DNA of 64,000 bases from CAVZAB01 sp963773155 (GTDB lineage: Bacteria > Pseudomonadota > Alphaproteobacteria > Rhizobiales > Beijerinckiaceae), in the NCBI GenBank assembly GCA_963773155.1, contig CAVZAB010000016.1:62001-126000 (forward strand). Direction: 5' to 3'. The notes under the pieces were generated by a model, which saw nothing but the letters and a program-made list of their open reading frames with translations, had not been told where the DNA came from and searched no databases. This document shows positions 35,483 through 43,168 of the stretch, in pieces; the first letter of the stretch is position 1; each line of letters starts with the position of its first letter. A program made the position numbers and the translations under genes.

Positions 35483-36537
35483 GCCGCCCGTCGCAGGGCA
35501 AGACCGCTTGCTGTGAACCCCGGTCCCAAAGCGGTCATCAGCGTCCGCTCAGCAAGCCCTTCGGCAATCAGCCGCTCGAGGACAAAGAAAACAGTCGGGG
35601 CGGACATGTTGCCGTAGGCGGCGAGGACTTCGCGCTCGTGCACGAGCGATCCCTGTTCGAGATGCAACGCCTTTTCCAGCGCGACGATGACCTTGCTGCC
35701 GCCGGGATGGCAGGCAAAGCGGTCGAGCGCCGCCCGTTCGACGCCGGCCTTCTTCAAAATGGCGGCAATAGCCGGCCCGAAGTGGCGTTCGGTAAAAGCC
35801 GGAATGGAACGGTCGAAAATCACGCCGAACCCCTGCTGATCGACATTCCAGCCCATGATATCGAGCGTCCCCGGCCAGGAATATTGAGCGGTGCCCTCGA
35901 TAGTGCCGAGACCAGCCGCGCCGCCGGCGCGCAGGACGACGGCCGCCGCGCCATCCGCAAACAGCGCCGTTGCAACAATATTGGCCTTGGTCAAATGGTC
36001 GAGCCGAAACGCGGCCGAACAGATTTCGACCGCGACGAACAGGATGGTGCGGCCCTTCTGTGCCTTGGCAAGCCTGGCAGCAACGGACAGGCCGCTGACG
36101 CCGCCGGCACAGCCAAGCCCGAAAATCGGCACCCTTTCAACATCCCGGCGAAATCCCATCCGTTCGGCGACGCGCGCCTCGAGAGACGGTGTCGCTATGC
36201 CGGTCGAAGAGACGGTAACGATCGTGTCGACGTCGCTTGCCCGGCAGTCGGCCCGCGTCAAGGCAGCCTCGGCCGCGGTGACAAACAATTGCATGGCGCC
36301 CTCGAGATAGGCGGCGGTGCGTTCCGGCCAGCCAAGCGTACGCAAGTACCAATCCACCGGTCGAATGACGTGGCGCTTGCGGATGCCGGTAGTGGCGAAT
36401 ACCCCGGCAACCCTTTCGAAATCGCCGAAACGGCCTTCAAAAAAGGCCCGCGCCTGGGCGGCCACGGCGGACTGCTCGACAATATGTTCGGGAACCGCCG
36501 TCGCCAGCGCCGAGAATCGCGGCGGCTGGCGCCTCAT
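35479..36537 (-). CDS. Type III polyketide synthase (chalcone/stilbene synthase family)
   Basis: 352 residues from the ATG at 36537. Homodimeric condensing enzyme with catalytic Cys143 in IFGLGCAGGVSG, His277 in FACHPGG and Asn310 in YGNMSAP, the chalcone-synthase triad. DVDTIVTVSSTGIATPSLEAR and DGAAAVVLRAG are also typical. It extends an acyl-CoA starter with malonyl-CoA to make an alkylresorcinol or alkylpyrone. Translationally coupled to the ICMT-like and MFS genes downstream, giving a make-modify-export unit. An in-frame TTG six codons upstream is an alternative start. Starter specificity is not known. Confidence 0.9.
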   Translation of the reverse strand: MRRQPPRFSALATAVPEHIVEQSAVAAQARAFFEGRFGDFERVAGVFATTGIRKRHVIRPVDWYLRTLGWPERTAAYLEGAMQLFVTAAEAALTRADCRASDVDTIVTVSSTGIATPSLEARVAERMGFRRDVERVPIFGLGCAGGVSGLSVAARLAKAQKGRTILFVAVEICSAAFRLDHLTKANIVATALFADGAAAVVLRAGGAAGLGTIEGTAQYSWPGTLDIMGWNVDQQGFGVIFDRSIPAFTERHFGPAIAAILKKAGVERAALDRFACHPGGSKVIVALEKALHLEQGSLVHEREVLAAYGNMSAPTVFFVLERLIAEGLAERTLMTALGPGFTASGLALRRAA

Positions 36538-36753
36538 CGGCGCCGGGTTCGGCAATCAGAAATGGTTTCGCCGTCACGTCGCAGCAACCATCGGCGCCCT
36601 GCATGTCAAATGGGTGACGGGCGATATAGGAAGCCGCCCCACGACGCCTGCTTATCATGATTGTGGTGCGCAAAGGGGGCCAGGAAAGCCGAAAAGGTTC
36701 AAAACGATCAAAAGCGCCGCCTTGGTGCCGACCCCGTCAATCAAGCCGGCCGC

Positions 36754-37545
36754 TTAGGAGGGCTTTCGCGGTTCATCCTCCATTTTTGCAAAGACGAGTT
36801 CGGCAATCCTGAGCAGAACCTCGCGCGAGGCGGTGCCGGTCAAAGCAAAGCCGATGTCGTCGGCCGTCCAATAGACGGTGCCGAGGCCCTCAGCCTCGCG
36901 GTAGCGGAAGGAGGTGTCGGCAACCGGTGGCAATTTGCCGCAATAGAGGGTTATCCGGGCGCCGGTCGCATTTTCGAACATGAAAAGCGCCGCTGGCCCC
37001 TGGCTCGCCGACAGGAGGCGTCCGCCGACCAGCGAAAAACCCTCAGCCGTAAGATCCGGCAGGACCATCGGGTAGCCGAGCCGCTTTGAAAGCCATTGCA
37101 GCAAATGCGTTTGTTCAGCACCGCCGACTTCCACGGGATGGCGAATCTCGGGCGCGAAAACGCGATGGGCATCGCGGGCCGAACGGGCGAGGCCTGTCAC
37201 CAGTTCGCCTGGCGCGGCCTCGCTTAGGAAGCCGCCGAGTTTCGCAACGCCTAGCCCTGCCGCGGTCCCCAGCGCGAACAAAAGCGAAGCAGCGACCAGC
37301 ATGCTGCGGCGCGCCGGCGATACTGGTTGAGCCAGTATGTCTGTCAGGTCGTGCGGAACCGGCTCGGCGAGCACTGGATTCAAAGACGCCAAAATACGCG
37401 CGTTTTGATCCCGCCAGGTCGCGACATGGAGGGCTTCCTCGGGATGGCTCGCCAAATAGGCGGCGATTTCCTGCGTCCGGGCCGGTTCAAGCTGGCCGTC
37501 GGCATAGGCATGCAGGTCGGCCTGCGGAATCGGTTCGAGCGTCAT
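36754..37545 (-). CDS. Anti-sigma factor, single-pass membrane protein
   Basis: 263 residues. The N-terminal domain (DLHAYADGQLEPARTQEIAAYLASHPEEALHV) is the zinc-less anti-sigma domain found in alphaproteobacterial ECF regulators. A transmembrane segment follows (SMLVAASLLFALGTAAGLGVA, about residues 99-119), then a periplasmic domain (about 125-255) that probably senses an envelope signal. The ATG at 37545 overlaps the sigma factor's stop by four bases. When inactive it would hold the sigma factor at the membrane. Confidence 0.85.
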   Translation of the reverse strand: MTLEPIPQADLHAYADGQLEPARTQEIAAYLASHPEEALHVATWRDQNARILASLNPVLAEPVPHDLTDILAQPVSPARRSMLVAASLLFALGTAAGLGVAKLGGFLSEAAPGELVTGLARSARDAHRVFAPEIRHPVEVGGAEQTHLLQWLSKRLGYPMVLPDLTAEGFSLVGGRLLSASQGPAALFMFENATGARITLYCGKLPPVADTSFRYREAEGLGTVYWTADDIGFALTGTASREVLLRIAELVFAKMEDEPRKPS

Positions 37546-38052
37546 TTGATGATCCGCAAGTGAGAATGGGTTTGAACGTCCGGCGAGCCGTCGAGAAAGA
37601 GCCGCAGACTTTGGCGGGCTCTCGAGAGGCGCGACATCACCGTTCCAACGGGGATGGCAAGGAGTTCGGCGCATTCGGCGTAGCTCAGACCTTCGAGAGC
37701 GACAAGCAGCAGAACCTCCCGTTGGTCAGCCGGAAGACTTCTCGATCGCACGCAGGATGTCTGGGCCTTCGCCACTCGCCGCCGGAACAGCCGTGGCCAG
37801 TTCGGCCGCATCGAGATCGACGAGGGGAGCCCTGCGGGCAAGGTCGCGCAGGCGGTTGCGATTGAGATTGATCAAAATGACGAATAGCCAGACATAGAGG
37901 TTACCGCCATGGAACTTGTCTGTTGCGGCGAGCGCTCGCACCAGCGTGTCCTGCAAGAGATCGTCGGCGGTGTCGCGGTTGCCGACCAGGCCCCGCGCAA
38001 ACCGGCGAAGGCGCGGCAGCTCCTTTATCAAAGCGTCTCGAAACTCGGCCAT
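37542..38052 (-). CDS. ECF RNA polymerase sigma factor, one frameshift near 37737
   Basis: 169 residues after dropping one base. Region 2: LPRLRRFARGLVGNRDTADDLLQDTLVRALA and FHGGNLYVWLFVILINLNRNRLRD. Region 4, in the next frame: LPADQREVLLLVALEGLSYAECAELLAIPVGTVMSRLSRARQSLR. They join at AIEK-LPADQ, where AAG is followed by a stray T (position about 37737). With that removed the protein is a standard group of stress/envelope ECF sigma. The anti-sigma gene follows with a four-base overlap. Targets are unknown; autoregulation is likely. Confidence 0.85.
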
Positions 38053-38170
38053 GCCAGTCCCTCGCCCGGATGGTGCCGCCAACAACAACCTTCCGGACCT
38101 TATAGATAACCCCCGTCGGACTAGGATTATTCCCCAGCAAGCCGCGGAAAATTCGGTAAGTCTCGCCACG

Positions 38171-39364
38171 CTAACGTGGCGGCGCCAGCACAAGGTCTCT
38201 CGCAACCAGAACCCGCAGCGGATAGCCAGGCCGCACCCGGATCGTCGGTTGCCGATCGAGATCGCGCTCGACCAGATGCTGGCTGGCTGTGCCGGCCGAT
38301 TGCTGCGCAGTCTGGCGAAGGTATTTGAGGAGTTCGCTTTCGCCCCGTGTACCGACAAAACCGTTCTGGGTCGCAAGCCCGAGGATCGAGGCTAGGCCAA
38401 TCCCCTTGACCAGCTCGAGCGTATGGGCGTCGACCTCGTCTTCGAGCCCGGCATAGCCGGCCGGATCGGTAGCCGGAAGATTGTCGATGTCGAGCGAGGC
38501 ACCGTTCGGCAGGATGAGGCGGGTCCATACGACCAGTGCCCGACGCTGGCCATAGGCTACACCCGAATCGTATTTGCCGATCAACCGGGCCCCCTGCGGC
38601 ACGAGAAGATGGGCGCCGCTGATCGTATCGTAGACGTTTTCGGTGACCTGGGCGATGACAAGCCCCGGCAGATCGGAATTGAGGCCTGTCATCAGGCTCG
38701 CCGCGATGACGGTGCCGGCGAGCAATGTATAGGGCGAGGCTGGCGGCTCGAGCCTGGCCTCGTCGCGGCGGGCCGGCCAATCCCGTTGCTCAAGGAAGCG
38801 CCGATAGCGATCCTGCGGCGCAATGCCCGGCAGGGCTTCCGGCTGCGCGGCGAGCGATGCGGCGCCCGCCGCTTTTCGGACTGCATCGCCCTCGACCTCC
38901 CGGGCTGGCGGCGACCAGCGGCCATTGGCGGCGGAAATCTTGACAAAGAGCGGCGACTTGCGGGCCTGGGCCGCCTGACGTGCCAAGCGCTCCTTTTCCT
39001 CGCGTTCAGCGGCGCCCTCCCCGCCATTGCCGCAGCACGCCGCGGTCTCCGGCGCCAACGCCTCGGGCGGAGGCTTGGCCGGCGGTTTGACAAAATCCGC
39101 ATAATCCTTCGGCAGCCGCTCGAGACCGTCGGCCGCCTGCGGGTGCCCGGTCGACACCGCGCCCGGCGGCTCGCCGGCTGCCACGAAATGCGGCGGGCGC
39201 AAAGCGACCAGGACCGCCGCCGCAAGGCCAATAGCGAGGGACAGAACCAGGACCAGGAGAATTCGGGCGTCGAGCCGACGGACCGGGCGGGGCGCGGCGC
39301 GCAATTCGAAATCTTCGGCCCGGTCGGGAGAGCTGCCCGCCCTGCCCCGGTCCGGCCGGATCAC
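38171..39364 (-). CDS. trbI: Conjugal transfer protein TrbI (VirB10)
   Basis: 397 residues. Cytoplasmic Arg-rich tail, one transmembrane segment (ILLVLVLSLAIGLAAAVLVAL, about residues 34-54), a Pro-rich periplasmic stretch, and the conserved VirB10 beta-barrel domain: SPYTLLAGTVIAASLMTGLNSDLPG, GAHLLVPQGARLIGKYDSGVAYGQRRALVVWTRLILPNG, and IRVRPGYPLRVLVARDLVL. It spans both membranes in the type IV secretion core complex. GTG start overlaps the TrbG stop. Last gene of the trb set; no further tra gene follows. Confidence 0.95.
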   Translation of the reverse strand: MIRPDRGRAGSSPDRAEDFELRAAPRPVRRLDARILLVLVLSLAIGLAAAVLVALRPPHFVAAGEPPGAVSTGHPQAADGLERLPKDYADFVKPPAKPPPEALAPETAACCGNGGEGAAEREEKERLARQAAQARKSPLFVKISAANGRWSPPAREVEGDAVRKAAGAASLAAQPEALPGIAPQDRYRRFLEQRDWPARRDEARLEPPASPYTLLAGTVIAASLMTGLNSDLPGLVIAQVTENVYDTISGAHLLVPQGARLIGKYDSGVAYGQRRALVVWTRLILPNGASLDIDNLPATDPAGYAGLEDEVDAHTLELVKGIGLASILGLATQNGFVGTRGESELLKYLRQTAQQSAGTASQHLVERDLDRQPTIRVRPGYPLRVLVARDLVLAPPR

Positions 39365-40377
39365 GAGGCCTCGCCCCGGTTCGGCCGGGCGTCGACGCGA
39401 ACGATCCGGACCACCCGCTGCGGCGCCTCGCCCAGTCGCAGTTCGGCCGCGGCGAACAACCGATCGACGATGTAATAATTGCCGCGGATCCGATAATTGA
39501 CGAGGTTCGGTCGACCATCCTGACCCGAGACGAACAAGGGCGGCGCCTCGCCTTGGCCGAGCCCCGGCGGCATTTCAATATAGACCTTGCGGCCATCGTC
39601 GAAGGCCTGCAGCGGGCGCCAAGCGGGGGTGTCGCCCTCGACCCGATAGCGGAAATGCAAAGCGTCCAGGCGGATGCCCGTCTCGGTCAGTGCGTCGGGC
39701 AGTGCGGCGGATTCGCTGACCGGCCGGCGCAGCCCAAGGCTGTCGCCGGGATAGGTCCAAGCGACTGAGGCCATGTAGGTTTCCTTGGTGGCGATCAGCT
39801 CAAGGTGATAGGCGCGCCGGTCCGTGAGAATGACAAGATTGGTCTTCAATTCGCTCCCGGTCGGCTTGACCAGGATGTGCACACGCTTGCCGCCGTGGCC
39901 ATCGCCGCTCGCCGTGTCGCCGATCACCCAGCGCACCGTGTCACCGGCCGAGACGTCCATCAGCGCTTCGCCGGCTTGCAAGGCAATGGTCGTCACGTTT
40001 TCGGGCGCGGCATAGACCCGGTAGAGTGCACCTTCACTCCATGGGAAGACCTGCATGGCGTTGAGGTAACCGTCTCGACTGGGCTCGATACGCGCCGCCG
40101 CATTGGCGGATGCTATCGTCTGATCGGGAGCGGCGGGTTGGCGCCGGGCAGATTTCGACGGCCGCGGCTTCAATTGCCCCGGCAACGGCAACGGCCTGAC
40201 TTCGACAGAAGCCGCCGCGGTTTGCGCCTCGAGCCGGGCCGGCGCGAAATCGCCGGCATCATAGGCGATGTCCGGCGGCCTTGGCTCGCTCGACGCACAG
40301 CCGACAAGGAGCAGGGCAGACAGGCAGAGCGCGCCTATCGCTCGGCAAGACGATGCGTCGGCAGACGAGCCGCTCAT
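39361..40377 (-). CDS. trbG: Conjugal transfer protein TrbG (VirB9)
   Basis: 338 residues. Lipoprotein-like signal (ALCLSALLLVGCASS) with Cys near residue 27. N-terminal beta domain (RVYAAPENVTTIALQAGEALM, GDTVRWVIGD, HILVKPTGSELKTNLVILTDRRAYHLEL) and C-terminal domain (YRVEGDTPAWRPLQAFDDGRKVYIEM ... NYRIRGNYYIVDRLF). VirB9 forms the outer-membrane ring of the secretion channel with VirB7/VirB10. The ATG at 40377 overlaps the TrbF stop; an upstream in-frame start has no support. Confidence 0.93.
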   Translation of the reverse strand: MSGSSADASSCRAIGALCLSALLLVGCASSEPRPPDIAYDAGDFAPARLEAQTAAASVEVRPLPLPGQLKPRPSKSARRQPAAPDQTIASANAAARIEPSRDGYLNAMQVFPWSEGALYRVYAAPENVTTIALQAGEALMDVSAGDTVRWVIGDTASGDGHGGKRVHILVKPTGSELKTNLVILTDRRAYHLELIATKETYMASVAWTYPGDSLGLRRPVSESAALPDALTETGIRLDALHFRYRVEGDTPAWRPLQAFDDGRKVYIEMPPGLGQGEAPPLFVSGQDGRPNLVNYRIRGNYYIVDRLFAAAELRLGEAPQRVVRIVRVDARPNRGEAS

Positions 40378-41075
40378 TTTGATTCTCCGATTAGATCGCG
40401 CGACCAATTGAAGGCATGGACATAAAGGCCGAGGGGATTCTTGCGGATAGTGTCGGCGCGGGTCGGTGGCTTGAGAATGACGGTGATGACGCCGGTGTAG
40501 CGCTGCGTCTCGGTGAGCGTCGCGTTCTCGTAGGTCGTTTCCCGCCAGCGCACCTCGAAACTTTCGTTCGAGGCGCGAACCACAGAGGTGACATCGACCA
40601 TCACGGTGCGCGCTCCGATCTTGCCAAAGGGATCGGCTTCGCGCGCGTAATCGTTGAGCATCTGGGCGCCGCGATCGGTGACGAAATCATAGGCGCTGAG
40701 CCAATTCGTCCGAACCACCACCGGGTCGATCGACAGCGAGCGTATGTTCTCGATCATCCGGGCAATGAAATGAGCAATCGTCGCATCGCTCGGCCGATAG
40801 GCTTCTGTCGCCGGCCCCACGCTGCGGACTTCGCCGAGCCGATCGACTTCGATCACATAGGGCACGATCCCCGCTCGTTCGATGCCAAGGATCATGGCGA
40901 GGCTCAAGCCGCAGGACACGGCCAGCGCCACAAAGGCTGCCACTCGCCAATTGCGAGCCTGCACCCGGGCTGCACCGATGCGCTCGTCCCAGACCTGGGC
41001 CGCCCTCTGGTAGGGCGTTACTGGCAGCGGGGCCTTGTCGTAGCGCACGGCGGTGCGGACCAGCGGATGGCGCAT
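40374..41075 (-). CDS. trbF: Conjugal transfer protein TrbF (VirB8)
   Basis: 233 residues. N-terminal cytoplasmic part with PYQRAAQVWDERIGAARVQARNWR, a transmembrane segment (VAAFVALAVSCGLSLAMILGIERAG), then a periplasmic NTF2-like VirB8 domain (YVIEVDRLGEVRSVG, IAHFIARMIENIRSLSIDPVVVRTNW, FEVRWRETTYE). VirB8 links the inner membrane complex to the periplasm. Start overlaps the TrbL stop by one base. Confidence 0.95.
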   Translation of the reverse strand: MRHPLVRTAVRYDKAPLPVTPYQRAAQVWDERIGAARVQARNWRVAAFVALAVSCGLSLAMILGIERAGIVPYVIEVDRLGEVRSVGPATEAYRPSDATIAHFIARMIENIRSLSIDPVVVRTNWLSAYDFVTDRGAQMLNDYAREADPFGKIGARTVMVDVTSVVRASNESFEVRWRETTYENATLTETQRYTGVITVILKPPTRADTIRKNPLGLYVHAFNWSRDLIGESK

Positions 41076-42367
41076 CAGGACTCATCCGTCAAATCTGGCC
41101 CTTTGGCATGCGCGGGCCGATCGCCGGCCTTGAGCGTGCGCACGGCCGTGCGGCCGGCCTGCTGCAGCACCGAAGCTGCGGCATGCGGCGCTGCGCCGCG
41201 CTTCGATCGGGTTTCGCTTGCTTCGCTGCGCGGCGTGCCCCCGGCCTGCCAATTCGCCTGCTCAACCGCAATGCCGCCGCGATCCCAGGCATCGGCCAGG
41301 CCAAGACCGCGCTGCTGCGCCGCATCCGCGATTGTCGCGGCGCCGGCGCGCACCGCATGAGCGAAGATTGTGCCGCCTTGCGCGCTTGCTTTCGCCCTGC
41401 CGAGATCGACCGCGGCCGACGTGGCGCCGCCGAGCGTCGCCGCTGCGCGCAGCGCCGAGGCGCCCGAACGCCCGGCAAGACCGGCCGCACCGAGGCCCGC
41501 CGCAACCACCGCCGAGGCTGCCGCGCCCGCGCCGGCTGCCGTCGTTGCGGCGGCGCCGGCGCCAAGTTGCGGCGCACCGGCGGCAAGTCCGGCCGCGATC
41601 GCCGGGCTGAAGACGGCAAGGCCGAGCAGCGAAAGGCCGGCGAGCACCAGGCTCATCGCCTGCATGACCTCGACCGGCCGCGTCAGCGTCGTCGCCAATT
41701 GGCCAAATATCGTCGAGCCGACACCCACAATTATGGCGAGGACCATGACCTTGATACCCGCCGCAACGACATTGCCGAGGGTCCGCTCGGCGAGAAAGGC
41801 GGTTCGTCCAAACAGCGCGAAAGGGACCAGAACGAAGCCCGCGAGCGTGGTCACTTTGAATTCGACGATGGTGACGAACAATTGAACGGCGATGACAAAG
41901 AAGGAAAGCACGACCATCAGCCAGGCAAACAGCGTGATCACGATCGTCGGAAGATTGACGAATACCGCAGGAAAGCCAGTGAGCTCACCGAGTTCGTCGA
42001 GCAGCGGACGGGCCGCGGCAAAGCCCGCCGAGGCGACCAGGCCCGGCCGCAGGAAATCCTGCGATGGCAGTGCACCACCCGATGCCTTGAGCCCGATCCG
42101 CACGAAGGAGGAGAAGACGACGTCGGAAAGTTCGCGGAAATTACCGATCAAAAAGGCGAAAGTGCCGACGTAAAGCACCTTGCGCGCCAACAGCACAACG
42201 ACATCATCGTCGCTGCGCAGCGCCCAGGCAATCCCGGCCAACGAAATATCGAGAGCGAGCAGGGCCGAGGAGAGAAAGGAAACGTCGGGACCGAGCAGGC
42301 CGAAACCCGAGTCAATATATCGTGTGAAAACGTCGGTGAACCGGTCGATGACGCCAAGATCATTCAT
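41075..42367 (-). CDS. trbL: P-type conjugative transfer protein TrbL (VirB6)
   Basis: 430 residues. Start MNDLGVIDRFTDVFTRYIDSGF is typical of TrbL. Six or so membrane segments occupy the first 290 residues (FAWLMVVLSFFVIAVQLFVTIVEFKVTTLAGFVLVPFALFGRTAFLAERTLG is the conserved core, here quoted in parts); the remaining 140 residues are Ala-rich and cytoplasmic. VirB6 proteins help substrate DNA cross the inner membrane. Frame extends upstream into trbJ; the ATG at 42367 sits two bases before the TrbJ stop. Confidence 0.9.
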   Translation of the reverse strand: MNDLGVIDRFTDVFTRYIDSGFGLLGPDVSFLSSALLALDISLAGIAWALRSDDDVVVLLARKVLYVGTFAFLIGNFRELSDVVFSSFVRIGLKASGGALPSQDFLRPGLVASAGFAAARPLLDELGELTGFPAVFVNLPTIVITLFAWLMVVLSFFVIAVQLFVTIVEFKVTTLAGFVLVPFALFGRTAFLAERTLGNVVAAGIKVMVLAIIVGVGSTIFGQLATTLTRPVEVMQAMSLVLAGLSLLGLAVFSPAIAAGLAAGAPQLGAGAAATTAAGAGAAASAVVAAGLGAAGLAGRSGASALRAAATLGGATSAAVDLGRAKASAQGGTIFAHAVRAGAATIADAAQQRGLGLADAWDRGGIAVEQANWQAGGTPRSEASETRSKRGAAPHAAASVLQQAGRTAVRTLKAGDRPAHAKGPDLTDES

Positions 42368-42368
42368 A

Positions 42369-43154
42369 TCATTGGCCCGCGAGCTTGCCGGCCTGCCCGC
42401 CGGATCCGGTCGGAACTGCACCGATGAAGCGGGCGAAGCGTTCGCGCGCGGCACGCGCGGCGGCCTTCTCCTCGGCAAGTTTCAAACTTTCGGCTCGGGC
42501 TTGCGCGGCCAACAGCACTTCAGTCTGGATCGCCTGTTTGATCGATAGACCGAGCAATTGATTGCCGGCCTGCTGGGCCTGCAGGCTGCCCGAAGCATCG
42601 CTCGATGCGCCGAGCGCCTTTTGCAGCAGCCCGGCGTCGCGGTCGATCGATGCGGCAATCTCGGATTGCGTGACAAACGAAGTTCGCAGCGCCTCGAACG
42701 ATGCGCGCCAGCGCGCCTCGGCCTGGCGTGTCATGTCCTGGGCGGAGCGTGGCAATTCCGACAAGCGCGGATACAGATCGGCAAATTCGCGGCGGCTCCG
42801 CTCGACGTCAAAACTGAGCCCCTCCGCCTGCCGCAAGAGGCCGCGGACGGCGGTCAGGTCGTCGGCAAGCGGCCGCGCCAGAATGTCCGGCAGCGCCTGC
42901 AGGTTGCGGGCCTGGTTAACCAGCATCTGCGCCTCGTTCTCGAGGCTCTTAATCTGATTCTCGATCGCCGCGAGCGAGCGGGCAGCGGTCAAGAGATTCT
43001 GGCTGTAATTGCTGGGGTCGAAGACGATCAGCCCACTCGCTCGATGCGGCGCCGTGACGACGACGGCAAGTCCGGTTGCCAGGCAGATCACGATCCGCTG
43101 CGGCCGCCGGCAGCCGGGACCAAACAGGCGCAGGTTTCGCACGAATTTCCGCAT
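42369..43154 (-). CDS. trbJ: P-type conjugative transfer protein TrbJ (VirB5-like)
   Basis: 261 residues. Signal peptide (RIVICLATGLAVVVTAPHRASG), then IVFDPSNYSQNLLTAARSLAAIENQIKSLENEAQML near residue 42, the diagnostic TrbJ opening, and a long alpha-helical coiled-coil region with Gln-rich heptads to LAEEKAAARAARERF. VirB5-type proteins sit at the pilus tip. AAGGAG six bases before the second of two ATGs (43154) decides the start. Sits between trbL and trbE as in other trb clusters. Confidence 0.92.
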   Translation of the reverse strand: MRKFVRNLRLFGPGCRRPQRIVICLATGLAVVVTAPHRASGLIVFDPSNYSQNLLTAARSLAAIENQIKSLENEAQMLVNQARNLQALPDILARPLADDLTAVRGLLRQAEGLSFDVERSRREFADLYPRLSELPRSAQDMTRQAEARWRASFEALRTSFVTQSEIAASIDRDAGLLQKALGASSDASGSLQAQQAGNQLLGLSIKQAIQTEVLLAAQARAESLKLAEEKAAARAARERFARFIGAVPTGSGGQAGKLAGQ

Positions 43155-43168
43155 TGGCATCTCCTTGA

